The notes below the pieces were generated by a model. That model worked only from the letters and a program-made list of their open reading frames with translations, did not search any database and was not told the DNA's origin. DNA of 64,000 bases, taken from assembly GCA_025526915.1 (NCBI GenBank), contig JAHLKH010000057.1, positions 62,001 to 126,000 of the forward strand. Direction: 5' to 3'. This DNA comes from Entophlyctis helioformis (lineage: Eukaryota > Chytridiomycota > Chytridiomycetes > Chytridiales > Chytriomycetaceae). Below, piece by piece: positions 7,141 through 19,300 of this stretch. The translations under genes were made by a program, and so were the position numbers. The number at the start of each line of letters is the position of its first letter. Positions within the stretch are counted from its first letter, which is position 1.

Positions 7141-10100
7141 ATGCGCTGGTCAACCGTAGGTGTCGGTGGTCTGGCAATGGCGACGGAGATCCAGGCGATT
7201 CACGGCTTCGGTGTGCTGCTCGCTCTCGAGCTGCGGGAGCATCCCAGAGCACTGCCGCAGGCTTCGACATCTGCATACAGTCGAGTGTCTGGCACATCAT
7301 CCTCGAGAACAACGCCGCATCCACCACCACCACCACAGACAGCACAGACAGCACAGGCAGCACCGCCAGGCCCAAACCATCAAGATACAGCTGCTGGCTC
7401 ACGCAACCACGCGGGCCAGCTTCATGGCGCATCTTGCGCTGGCTGCAACGACCTGGTTGTCTCGCATGTGTCTGCCAACATCCATGACCTCCTTGGCCAT
7501 CCTGCAGCACCCCTTCTGGGCAGCTCGTTCTTGGCCCTTCTGCGGCACCCGGCGGCGTTTTTCCAGACTGTTTGGAGCCTCCCCAAACCCTCACCCGACG
7601 GCTCGGAACCGTTCTGCGTCCCAATCGACGTCCAGGATGGAACGGGATCTTGGCGTGAGGCAGACGCAGCGGTCCATTGGATCGTGCTTCCGGACTCTCC
7701 CCGCCAACAGCAAGCGCAGCCGCTCCAACCGCTGCTGTTGTCCCAGGATGGCGCACCATGCGGCCAGTCGTCTCCCGGACCTGTGCCACAAGCATCAACC
7801 CAGACCCGACGCCTGAGACTCATGGTCGAGATCGACATTGCCGACACCCGCCAACTGCCGCGTTTACCAAGCCGCTCCACCTTTGTTGTCGACGCTTCGG
7901 ACGCCCGCTTCATCACTCTCCCCACTATCCAATCCGGGTTCCACAAGCAGCCATCGCTGCTGTTGGACGTCATCAGCCGCATCGAGGCATTCATTGACGA
8001 GCTTCCGACCGTCGAGCAGCGGCTTGTCTTCATGGCGCAATCCATACGGCGGATGGTCAACTTTGACCAGATCACCGTGTACAGGCTCGGCAATGAGATG
8101 GACATGAGCATCATGTACGAAGAAGAGTACGACTCAACCGGCCGCAGATTCAATCAGTCTGGCTACAAGGCTGCAAAGTTTGGTTGGTGCACAGTCATCT
8201 TCATGCGATGCTCGGAAGCCTGCTTGATGGAGACATCTTACCATACGTTATGCATCCCAACCAGCCGTGTCACAGACGGGTTGGCAGAGCGCCGTTTTCA
8301 AAGTCTGGACGCGTCTTGTCGAGGACATAATTGCCCCTCAGTCCAACATTCTGGCACATGCTTCTGATCAAGGCGTGTCTGTTCCCCTGGACAACTGCAT
8401 CTTGCGCCCGTTGGCACCTTTCCAAGTTAGCTATGTGACCAAGATCGGCTCGGTATGTTGCATAAACACACACCAAATGTATCGCATCCGACTTGATGGG
8501 TTTCTGGTGCATCGTGATGCACCCACGCGCTTCAGCATGCAAAGGAGCCCCAAACGGCTAACGCCCTGTATCAAACGACACCATGCCGTGACTCAACCAC
8601 CAGCGGGCCGTCTTTTCCATGCGTCTCTACGCCTTTGGCGTGCCATGGGCCTCGCTGACACTACACTGCACGGCCCCTACGCGGCTGCCGTTCTCGTGCC
8701 TTCCCTTTTTCAAGCTTCTCGCCGAAAACTTTTCGCGATCTATCGAGCGCGCCATTCTCAGCGACCAGCTCCACTCTGAGCGTTTCGTCGCTGACCAGAC
8801 ACTTGCATTGTTGCGCACAGAGGACCAAGCGGGCATGGAGCTTATCGAACCTGAGCGTGTCCGAAAAACCGCTGCCGTGCGCCTTGCCGCGTGCGTTTCC
8901 CACTTCCTTCCCGTATTCTCGGCAGGTATGCGGCTATTCCCATCACCTCCCCGCTCTCCACCTCGTTGGATGTGTTTGACCACCGTGCCGACTCAACATG
9001 TGGTGCACCAGCAGCTTTTACTCACACCTGTCTTGATCCTGGATAACAATGCTCTTTGTAACCATTTCGTTGTTGCAGACGCTGCCATCATCTGCCTCCG
9101 CAACGACTTTGAGATCCTTAGTCCCAATGGCAGCAGAAGCAATCAAGAGCTGAACCTTATCGGCTTCTATTTGATGCAGCAGTCCATCAAGTCTCTGTTC
9201 ATCTCGCGTTGTTGCGAGCGTGACTGTCCGCAGGCGACCCGGGTTGTCAATGGCAAATCCGAAAGCGTCTTTCGAGATTTCTCGGGCCTATTGCATATCC
9301 CCTTGTCGGCATCTGGAGACGCATTCATTAGTTTTCTTCGCCGCCAGAACTTGGAGGTATGTTGTGTGTGTATAGATGTGCATGAGCGGTTTTCAGCCAA
9401 TCATGCGTATGTCGGCTGGACGCGCGCATTGATCGCATACCCCTGTCAGTTTGCTCGAAGCTTTCACGTCGACACTAGCGAAGCGTCTCTGGAAGATCAA
9501 CCGAACCAGTTTCCTTGCAATTCCTGGGCTGTTCGAGAGGAAAATCTGGCCAAGCTGCTGCAGGTTGTCTGCTGGTCCTTTGTCGGCTCCCTTCAGGAGC
9601 GCGAGTCAGGCTTGCGCAACGAGCAGCTCAAGACAATCATGCTTGCCAATGTCAGCCATGAAGGTGTGCACCAGCACGTCGCCCCCACCTTTGCACTGCT
9701 GCTGGGCCGCCACGGGCAAACCGTCCAGTTTTGAACTCTAATCCTGAATGCTGTTTCCTAGTACGGACGCCCTTGAACGCCATCGTCAACTTTCTGGAAA
9801 TGATGATGGACGACACGTCCAAAGAAACCTTTTTGACGTACTGGACCTATGCCCACGACGCGTCTCGGTCAATCACACACATCATCACTGAACTGCTGGC
9901 AAGTACATAGTCCTTGTGTCTGGCTGTTTTCATTGAGGAGTGACTGACGCTCCTTCATCGGCATCACTTGTTTCCATTGCCCAGCTCATCACACAAACGG
10001 ACTGGGGACGAATCTACCTGCGCAACGAGCCTTTTCGAATTCTGGACTGCATCCAAAGCTGCGCGGGAATGTTTGACGTCTTGGCCAAGAACCGCAACCT

Positions 10101-11564
10101 CGAGTTTTCCGTGTTCATCAATGACTCCTTTCCAGACTTGACTGTTCTTTGCGACCAAAGCAAACTCCGGCAGATCCTCACGAATCTGGTAAGTTTTTGC
10201 AGTTGAGCAATGAGCGCTGGCACGTTTGTTGCACGCGGCTCATCTCTCGACTCCTTGCGGTGCTTTGTACACTTTGCAGCTTGGCAATGCAGTCAAGTAC
10301 ACTGAGAAAGGATTCATCAGACTCTTTGCGAATGCAACCGTGTCTGGAGAAAGCCATATCAGGCTTGAGCTGCGCGTTCAGGACTCGGGGTAGGCCTGCT
10401 CTGGGGCTTCAAGTCAATGACTGTGCATGCGTGCTGATTTGCGAACCTGTGGTTGTGGTATGTCAAGTATGGGCATTCCTCAGGACAAGCTTATATCCGT
10501 CTTTAATGCTTTTGAGCGCATCGAGCAAGTTGGCAAGCGGCGACAGATTGAGGGCACTGGGCTTGGCCTTGCCATTTGCCACAAGTTTGCCAGCCTGCTG
10601 AATGGGTAAAGATGGCGCATGCCCGACCTTGATCGGCAACCAACATATCATGGCGAGATTGCAGCTGACCGTCACTTTATGTCTCTTTCCAAACGCGCTT
10701 CAGATCGTTGACGCTGGATTCGACAGAAGGTGTAGGGTCCATCTTCACATTTACTGCCGAGCTGGCATTGTATCGTGCTTCTGCGAGCAAGCCCGACCGT
10801 CTGTTGAGCCAAACGTCTTCGGACACGCATCCCATGACTTCTTTGAATGTGCTCGTGGCAGAGGTATGTATGCAAGTTTGCTAGTTCATCACGATGCATA
10901 TGTCTGTGCCTGCTGTGCCATGAGTGCTGATACACTATTCTGACGCCGTCGACATCCACAGAACAACGCCGTCAATCAACACGTGCTCATGAGTCGGCTC
11001 GCAAAGGACGGGCATCATGTTTGTCTAGTGGAAAATGGCGAGGAGGCCGTGGATGCGATCGCCCAATACGTGCGCCATCAACAGCTGCCAGGCAACACTA
11101 TCGAGTTGGCGTCAACTGGGCCTGCAAAGTCTACGCTATCCAGCAGCGTCGGGTTGTCAGCCATGGACAGGATTGATCTGGTGCTTATGGACATTGAGAT
11201 GCCTGCTCTCGACGGCCTGGAAGCTACGCGTCGCATCCGCAAGCTGGAGCGGCAGTTTGGCACGGATCGTATTCCCATCATTGCCGTAACAGGATCTGTG
11301 AGCAATGAGGACAGTGGACAGTGCATCTTGGCTGGAATGGACGGCTTTGTTGGCAAGCCCATCGACTATGGCTTGCTGCGCGCAATGATTCGGCATGTAA
11401 AGGACGGATCGTGGCAAGAGCAGCGTGCCATGAGCACCTATAGGGATGGATGGAGCGATAGCGCTTCGCAACCCGTATCAGCGCAGGCCGAGCTGAAAGG
11501 CCGCTGGCTGGCTTCCTCTGGCTGGCTTCCGTTAGAGATCGGCAATGACCGTGCTTCAATGTAA
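7141..11564 (+). CDS. Fungal-type phytochrome hybrid histidine kinase (PAS-GAF-PHY-HisKA-HATPase-REC)
   Basis: A red-light-sensor-type two-component kinase. Order: Pro/Gln-rich N-terminus; phytochrome PAS (about 7420-7560, HVSANIHDLLG); GAF (about 7960-8640, VNFDQITVYRLG, then PLDNCILRPLAPFQVSYV); PHY (about 9080-9560, DFSGLLHIPLS); HisKA with the phospho-accepting His in LANVSHEVRTPLNAI, joined across an intron; HATPase with N box LRQILTNLLGNAVKYTE and G boxes QDSGMGIP and GTGLGLAI; receiver with phospho-Asp in LVLMDIEMP and Lys in GKPID. Introns read from frame and consensus: 8453-8603, 8926-9078, 9357-9449, 9664-9761, 9899-9984 (GC-AG), 10189-10279, 10390-10467, 10606-10703 and 10864-10961. 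The GAF part between 8180 and 8300 does not read in one frame, and the usual FPASDIP-like bilin-pocket stretch was not found, so chromophore binding is uncertain. The start (7141 or 7177) is tentative. Confidence 0.88.
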
Positions 11565-11603
11565 ACCATGATTATACGCACATCAAGATACCACTGCTGC
11601 TGT

Positions 11604-12937
11604 TTACTCCAACTGCGTTGATCCCTTTCGGACCTGCTGTCGCAGGACAATGATCAGGTCGCACATTGCCTTGTGCTTTTCATCGCCCGTCAGAGCAGTT
11701 GACAGGATTAGCAGCATCTGTGTCAGACGGGCAATGACATCGGCACCCATGATGCTGTGCTCGACTGACGAGAACCGCCGGAGGAGCATCTCTGTTGTGT
11801 GCGTAGAATGCGCACGATGTCTCAGTTGTGCAGGCATTGCGATGTATAAACCACGTGCATCAGAGACCAAGCGCAGTGTTTGCACATAAATGTGCCACAC
11901 ATCAACGTGCGCGTCGAAACACACCTTGCAGCCTCGATCGATTAGGCCAGACTACATAGTTGCGGAAGGCTATTATGGCCAGTTTGCGCACGTCAATCTT
12001 GGTGGCAAGACCTGTGTCAGGGTTTGGAATGTTGTACATGGCTGTGTGGCGCAAAGGAAGAAACACGGCCTGAAGCAGCGGGACAACACATGCAAACATG
12101 TGTGTCCATGCATCGGCCAGTCTGCTTGCCAGAGCCTCGTTGGAGGACGCGCTCACTCGGCTTGTGACGGATGTCATGCCTGTCTTGAGAAGCGTGCTAA
12201 TGTCATCAAGCACCGCCTGCATGCTTGCCACGTCGAAGATCCAGCGCCTGAAGTTGCCAAAACCATGGTCAGCTCAGCTCATGCCATGCATTGCCTTGGT
12301 TGGATGCCCCATTTGCATGCATGTTCTCCATCGTTGGTCGGAGAGCTGTGGGTCGCTTATCCACTTACACAACAAGCAGGTTTGCCTCTTCGATTGTCCC
12401 TTTCAGTGTTTGGCCCGCAAAGATGGGAAGCACCTTGTCGCTGATGAGCTGCCACACATGCCCAGCATTTTCGTGGCTGCCGTGGCCAACGTGGATCGAG
12501 GCACCAAAGCCAAACGCGCTCGACTCGACCGAGCCGCGAGAGGATCCGGTGTTTGACGCGCCACGAAGAAGGCTCTGTGCTTGTGGTGCGACGCTCGGCC
12601 GCGCTCGGCCAACAGCCTCGGGGTCCGTAAAAGTGCGGGCAAGAGGAATGCCTACACCTATGCCACCAGCCCTCATCGTTGACGTGGCCGCAAAGTGCCC
12701 TCCATTCACTGCGGATACTGAAGTGGCCGCGGCTCCGCTTCCAGCCATGACACCATCGACAGACGTGGTAGACATGCCCAAAGACAATGACCCCTGCCCG
12801 GCACCCCCGGCTGGGACATGGTATCCCGACGTGCGCGGCTGCGTGCTGCTGCCCAATGGGTGTCCATTGGCCGAGTTGGACAGTTTGCGTTGCTGCTGGC
12901 CGCTGCTGGCATCTCTGACGTGCGATGCCATCTTCAC
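11604..12937 (-). CDS. HbrB/PRR5 (Protor, Bit61)-like TORC2 subunit
   Basis: The minus-strand exons together read as the HbrB family. A low-complexity Gly/Ser/Ala N-terminus is followed by VWQLISDKVLPIFAG and KGTIEEANLLV (up to about 12370), then, after an intron with donor GTAAGT, by DDISTLLKTGM, FACVVPLLQAVFLPLR and DVRKLAIIAFRNYVVWP (about 11950-12240). A further intron precedes the last exon, which ends at 11604. HbrB proteins bind the TORC2 kinase complex and act in polarity and hyphal growth in other fungi. The start at 12937 is the first ATG after the upstream bHLH gene, whose stop lies only 41 bases away. The 3' end faces the phytochrome kinase with a gap of about 40 bp. Confidence 0.82.
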
Positions 12938-12978
12938 GGGATCGAGAACAAGTGGTAATCTGGAGGTAATAATGTATT

Positions 12979-15725
12979 TTAGGTTTCCATGGCTGCTGCC
13001 GGATGAACCGGATCGCTCGCCTTGGGTTGGTTGTCACGGTCTTCTTCTACTGGCGCTAAGCGGCACGCCTCCAACTCGGAGCGAGGCGACTGCGTCCGGT
13101 CTCCCAAGCTTGACGCGCTCGAGTCGCCCATTGTCGATGATGCAGAGCCGGATGCTGCTGACGTTGGCTTACCAGTCTCTGCTGTTCCCAGGCGTTTCTC
13201 GAGCGCTTTGATATGATCGCGAAGCGCTTGCATTTCTGCTTCTTGCTCGGCCTTGGCGTCTTTGAGAACCTTGACGTACTCATAGGCTATGGCCCAGACA
13301 AGACAGAGACATTAGCCACCTATATAGGGCTGGCCAAGTGCAGACAGAAGCGATAGCATGGCGAGCAAAAACACACCTGCTCGCATAATGTCGATTTTTG
13401 AGGGCATCTTCTCAGCCATGGGCGGAATGATGTCTCGCATGTCGTCAAAGTACTGCTTCAGCGTGTCACGACGGCGCTGCTCTGCCTGCTTGTGCGTATT
13501 CTTTCGGGCTCCCATTCCAGATGTCAGTTCAAAGGGGTTGGCTGGGCGTCTTGAGAGTGACAATCAGCCGCCATATCCCAAGTTGGTGAACCGTGTCAGT
13601 AACAAGCAAACACGCATCCAAAGAGTCTGATTCAAGCGCACGCTATCCACTTACTCGACCGTGATATTGCCGATGCTTTGGTAGTTGCCGCGTTCGCCAA
13701 GCTTGAACTCAACGTCTGGGTGCATTGCGACATTCGGGAGCAGGGGCTTGAGCGCGGGTGATGGCTTTGGCGCAAGCTTCCCTGACGGCGGCTGAGGTGC
13801 CTTGACGGACGAGTCTGGAAACTTGAATCGTGCCATGATAGCAGGGTCCATTGGTGGAATGGAGCCAGACGGAAGTAGCTTGGGCTTCGCCATTGTGGTC
13901 GGCTTGTTCTGAGACGACTGTGCCGGAGGCTGCTCAAGGTTATGTGGCTGAGGCTGCTGCTGGAAATCTGACTGGTTACACGAATCACTTGACGCCTCGG
14001 CGTCCGAATGAATGTCCATGAGCCAAGCAGGAGTCGCGCGCACAATGCCTGCAGGGGCGGGAGCATGGGCAAGAGCAGGAGCGGAACAGGAGCGGGAGCA
14101 AAGTCCGGGCCAGACGCAGACAACGATCGGGTGGTTGCGGCTTTATGGTGCCGGTTTCGCCCGTTCGAGGAGGACAGTTGACAAGCGCAGGTCAGCATAG
14201 AGTCAGCAGCATGTCAGGGGATCTTTGAGCAGGATTGGATCTCCATCCTTCCAGAGATTGCTTTGCCTACCTCCTGAAGGTCCCGTGGGAGGCAGCATGG
14301 ATTTGTATGCCGGCCCTTGGCCGCCGTGCGATGCAGCAGCAACGGCAGTCACAGCAGCCAGCGCAGCAGCAAAGTGATCCTGGCCAGAGCCTGCGGAGAT
14401 GGGGCTTTGAGTACGGGACACGTTCAGATCGACGTGTGGCATGACACCGCCGACCGAGGGAAACATTGAAAAGACGTCGGATCCCATGATGAGCGGCGAA
14501 GGCATCGCCATGTCTGTCGAGGGCGGAAGCGTGTCGAATGAAAGATAGGCGCCAGACGTGTACGGCGTTGCAGCTCCGCGTGCGGCAGAACCAGCCGGCC
14601 GTTCGGCGGGGGAAGATATTCTATGGATCGACATGGAGTTGACGCCCGTGATAAGCGGCGATTGCGATGGCGGCAGGTGTTTGCGAGGGACAATGTAAGG
14701 CGAGGCTTGGGGCCGGCGCCATGCCTGTGAGGGCGGGGTGCGATCAATGACTGGTGCACTTGGAGGCGAAACGACGGCAGGCGAATTGGATTTGCCAGAT
14801 GCGGAAGGCGTCGCCGATGCGATCTGCGAGGAATGCTGGAAATGCTGCAGGTGCTGCTGAAAGGACTGGAACGACGAGGATGCCGTCGAGTCGCCATTGA
14901 CGGCGATGAGGTGAGGGGGCTTTGCGCCTGCAGAGTCTGACAGCGAAAGGAGCGATGCAGGCAGAAGGTTGGCGGACAGTGCATTGGCAGCAGCCATTTG
15001 ATCTTGGGCCGCATCAAGCTCAGATCGATGGTGGCCAGCCGACGCAGCCAACATGGCGGCGGCAGCGGCGGCAGCCATCGCTGCCGAGGCAGAGGAGTGC
15101 TGTTGGGTGTTCTGGGTCTGCTGGGTCTGTTGCATCTCCTGGGTCTGCTGGGTCTGCTGGTGTTGTGGGTGGGGATGCTGGTAGTACGGCTTGAGTGCCG
15201 GAGAGGCCAGGCTTGGAAAGTCGTCTGGAAGCGCTGGATGCGACGAGATCGACATGTGATGAAAGCTGCTGACGGGCGTCGCTGTGAGAGAGGGCGAGAA
15301 CATGAGCAGCTGGACAGGGCACGGCTGGTCAGCGGGGGGTGGTTTGGCCATGCGTCAAGGGCGAGGCACCGAGCAGCGATCAGAGCGATGTCGCTCCTAC
15401 CTGGCTCGAGTGATGCTGCTGAGCCTGCTGCTGAGCCTGCTGAGCCTGCTGTTGCTGGTGCTGCTGGTGCTGTTGGTAGCGACCAACGTTCAAGGCGTCG
15501 ACAGACGACGCCGACAGCGAGGACGGAGCCGTTCGAGACAGACCCACAAACATGGACGGAGTGGCTGCCGCCGTTGTCGACACATAATGCTCCAGCGCCA
15601 TCAGCTCATCACTCTCTTGAGGCCGCTGGTGGTGGTGGTGCTGCTGCTGGTGAATATATTGCTGGTGATGCTGGTGAATATATTGCTGGTGATGCTGCTG
15701 GTGATGCTGCTGCTGCTCATACTGC

Positions 15726-15757
<32 letters not shown>

Positions 15758-15832
15758 CATCAAGAGGCCAAAGTCGTGCTGCTCCTGCTCCTGCTCGGCA
15801 GATGGCGAGAAGCCCGACGGTGCCCTGGACAT
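12979..15832 (-). CDS. bHLH transcription factor with polyglutamine N-terminus
   Basis: The basic helix-loop-helix starts at about 13510 on the minus strand: RKNTHKQAEQRRRDTLKQYF, loop, KMPSKIDIMRAG. An intron splits helix 2, and the next exon continues YEYVKVLKD into a leucine-zipper-like coiled coil (MQALRDHIKALEKRL). The H-E-R pattern of the basic region predicts binding to CACGTG-type E-boxes. Upstream exons (13651-14054 and 14270-15320) are Ser/Pro/Gln/Ala-rich, and the first exon begins MSRAPSGF at 15832 with a Q/H run of about 40 codons. Introns were placed at about 15323-15390, 14055-14268 and 13562-13650 by frame and splice signals. The closest known fungal type is not clear (Ino4-, Cbf1- or SREBP-like groups all possible). 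The stop is 41 bases from the HbrB start on the same strand. Confidence 0.82.
15400..15770. repeat. CAG/CTG-rich repeat coding for Gln/His runs
   Basis: Dense imperfect CTG/TTG and ATG/GTG triplets on the plus strand. On the minus strand they encode Q12 near 15720-15755, a twice repeated HHQQYIHQ segment and further QQ/QA runs near 15420-15470. They form part of the N-terminal exon of the bHLH factor. Confidence 0.85.
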
Positions 15833-16336
15833 GGTTGCACTGGTGGAGGGCTGTGATGATGATGATGATGGGTAACTGCACAGGTTGCTGACGATTCAGG
15901 CCTGCCAAAACAACAATTTTTTTTGGCTTTTTCGGATGGCGCCGACGATGGTTGCACGGAAAATGCTTATCGCCGGCGGGGATGGTTCATGCGGCTGAAC
16001 TGGCCGTGGCCGCCAATCGTGAGCGTGTGAGCGTGTGAGCGTGCGTGAGCGTATGTGTGAGCGTGTGTGAATATCTGGACTGCCGGCTGTCGACCTGCGA
16101 TGGGCCTTGTGTGGTGTGCGCTTGCTCGCCTGAGATCGATCTTGGCTCGTCCGACCAGTGGAAGCCAGCCAATCAGCGCACGTCCACCAAGCCAGCCAAT
16201 CAGCGCACGTCCACCAAGCCAGCCAATCAGAGCACGTCCGCCAGGTTCGAGTCAGTCGACGAGGATGTCGTGTGCACGACATCGATCCGCGATTCGCCAA
16301 GCGACGTGCGACTGCCCATACAAACGAACAGCAGTC
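15833..16336. promoter_or_regulatory. Divergent intergenic region between the bHLH gene and LTN1
   Basis: It contains a GAT triplet run at about 15853-15870, a T-rich patch near 15917-15930, a GTGAGC/GTGTGA-rich repeat at 16020-16070, and the CCAAT-box tandem repeat at 16163-16243, which lies 94 bases before the LTN1 ATG. It must hold the promoters of both genes. Confidence 0.65.
16163..16243 (+). repeat. Three tandem 27-bp units, each with a CCAAT box
   Basis: Three units start at 16163, 16190 and 16217. The first two are identical and the third differs at two positions. Each has CCAGCCAATCAG (CCAAT at 16169, 16196 and 16223) followed by CACGTCC. CCAAT is the NF-Y/HAP complex site, so this looks like a triplicated upstream activating element for LTN1, or for the divergent bHLH gene. 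Confidence 0.85.
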
Positions 16337-19300
16337 ATGGGCAAGAAGGAAACCAAGCCGCGAGTCAAGGGCAACATGGCGCCTGCCGCTAGCAGGTGAG
16401 CCGGGCCGTGCTGCTCCCTCGCCGAGGACTGTTCTGTGCCGCCCTGCTCTGCGCTCGATGCTCTTTGTCTGCGCTGGTTTGGCCTGGCAGCCCCTGTGCT
16501 GGCCTGCTCATGCGCCAGCAGACAGCCCTGTGTTCCGGACACCTAACCTCACCAACCAACCACTCCCGCCAGCCGAGCTGCCGAGCTTCTTGCCTCTACT
16601 TCTGGATCTGGACCGGCTGCAGGCATGGCCTTTGGCTTTGGAGCTGGTGCTGCTGGAGCTGGAGCTGGTGCTGGTGGCGCTGGATTCGGGTCTGGATTCG
16701 GATCAGGAGCAGCTGCAGGCACCACCGGCGCTGGCGGCCCTGGTTACAGCAGAGGCCCTCCTGCTCTGGCCTTTGGAGCCAGCTCGGCCGCTGCAGCCAC
16801 GCTTGCATTCGGCCACAGCCAATTTGCCGCGCTTGACTTGGGTGGTGCGTCGACTTCGAGAGCCGCAAGCGCATCGTCGTCTGGTTCTGGCGCTGGCGGC
16901 GCAGGAGGTGGTGCTGGAGCCATGGGCGACGATCACTCCCACCAGAGCGGCCTGCACCCCGATCTGCGAGTCATTCTCAAGAAACTTGCAAAGAGAGACA
17001 CCACCACCAAGCTCAAGGCGCTCGATGAATTCAACGCCTTTGTTGCAGAGCACCAAGACGCGGCAGATCTGCAGAGCCTTGTGCCGACTTGGGTAAGCGC
17101 CGTCGTTCAACACGCACTGTTGTTCAACGTGCCTGCCAGCCGCATTCTTGCACATTCCCGATGAGATGCAGGTGATTGATGCGACCGCTGATTCTTGCAC
17201 TCTTGCTTTGGACCGCGTTGCACATCTGCCATCATTCCCATCGTCGCTCTGCACCCATCCGCCGACGGATCGGCATTGCAACAGCCGAGCGTCTACTGCC
17301 GTCTCATTGTCGATCCAGATCGTCGCATCCGTGAAGCAATGGCGCGACTTCACGCTGCCATTGCCAGGCTTCTTCAGAAACAGCTCGCGCCTATCCTCAA
17401 GGACATCATTGGGCCATGGATGCTCGCACACTACGATCCCTCAAAGGAAGTCGCCAGGCTCTCCGCAGACACGTTTGAGACAACGTTCCCAAACAAACGC
17501 TCCAATGTTGTGCAGTTTTGCCAGTCTGCCATCGTATCGTATGTCTCGTCCAACATTCTCGACCAGACTCCCGAAACCATGAGCGATCCGCGCTTTACCA
17601 CGCCGGAAGACATGGCCTCCAAGTTCTCGCGCGTCGTTGCTGCCTCGTTTGACATTCTCGGTGGCCTCGTTGGTGGGTGGATGAGTAGTGCTTGTCGTTT
17701 CAGGAAGCACTCGCATTGACACCACCTGACTGACTGCACCACCAACCGTTGCTCATCATGTCTGGCCGGTGTGCACTGGTTCATCTGCCTCTGTTCTGCC
17801 TACAGAGCTGCTGACCAAGGAAAACATGGCTCTGGAGCAGGACCAGTACGACGCTCTGTTTTCCAACTCCCACTTTTGGGCTCGTTCTGGCCACGAATAT
17901 CCGGCTATTCGCCGTTCCTGCTACGTCTTTATCAAAACCTGTCTTTTGAATATGCCTGGTATGTCAGTATGCACCAGTCCAGCCTGGCGGGCAGGCCGGA
18001 AAAGGCTGCACGTGATGCTGCCAGTATGTATGCATTGACTGCAATCTATCCACTGACGATCCTGCCGACAACACGGTGATTCAGACATTGTCGAGAAGCA
18101 CCTGGATTTGATTTCGTCGACTTTCCTCGCAAAGGCGTTTCTTGACAAGACTCCTTCAACGCATGCCGATCTCTGGAACGCTGTCTTGCTCCTGACAAGA
18201 CAGTTTCCGGCGTCATGGAAGCTAGCGTCGGCCAAAAAGTCGGTTCTTGGCCGCTTGATCGCGTTCCTGTCAAACGGCGCGTACGGATCCGTCAGCGCCT
18301 CGTATCCTTGTCTGCTGCCGCTTCTCGGAAACCTTCCGATGCAGGTGCGTCCCACTTGCCATTGTTTGACATTCACAGTTTGCACGACCAACACCTTTCC
18401 AATCTCCGCGCGGCTACAGATGATCAAGGAAAACGATGCGGCTTTTTGCAAAGACTTCTTTGCTGCTTTCTGGAAGGGTCTGGATGCCGTCGAACGCCCG
18501 TTTGCGACAATGGCCGTTGATGCGTATTTTGAGTGTCTCCTGTTCCTCATCACCCGCTCTTCACAGCTCCCTGAGGCGGCTGCGCTCCGGCTGATGCACA
18601 CGGACGCATTCCGACCTCTGCTCGCGCATCTCTTCCCATTCAAGCAGCTGACCGATGCCAAGACACGTCTCAGACCAGAGGACGTCGAGTCTGTGTTTGC
18701 TTCGTTCTTGCTTCGCATGTGGACATCGCAGTCGGTCACCGATCACCAAAGAGCACAGTTCAAGACCAAGCTCGACGAATTCGTTTCGCTTGGCGTCTCT
18801 CAGTCTATGGTGCACCTGCATCCGCAGCAGTCACATGCTCAAGATTACCAGCCTGAATTGCTGGACGATTCTGATATGGAGGCTGTTTGTGCTCGTCTTG
18901 CTGGCCTGACCGTCGCCATCGATAAGGCTGCCCAGTCTCTGCCAGGCGGCGCCACACCCGCCTTTACTGGCTTTTTCAGCAGCACCGTGTGCAGCATTGT
19001 CCAGCATGCCATCAGCGGCATCTCCAGACACGCAAAGCAGGCCGCGCCAGCCGCAACCATGGCAACTGTCCCCGGCAGCCTCGCGTCTCTCATCGCGTCT
19101 CTGATGGCTCATTTCGGCACTGCCATCATTGCTTCACCTCCCGCTGCAGCCGCTGTCTTGACCTTTCTGTCGGGCGACGCACTGGATGCTATTCGCAGCA
19201 ACGCAGCATCACCATTTGCCATGTCGCTCCTAGCCGCCACCACATCGGTGTTTGCCACGGTGTGCAGCATCAAACCTGACGTTGCACTGACTGAGAAGAC

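Noticed and set aside
16235..16250. tRNA B-box-like GGTTCGAGTCA
   Set aside because: No A box at the right distance and no cloverleaf; no tRNA or rRNA gene was found in the window.
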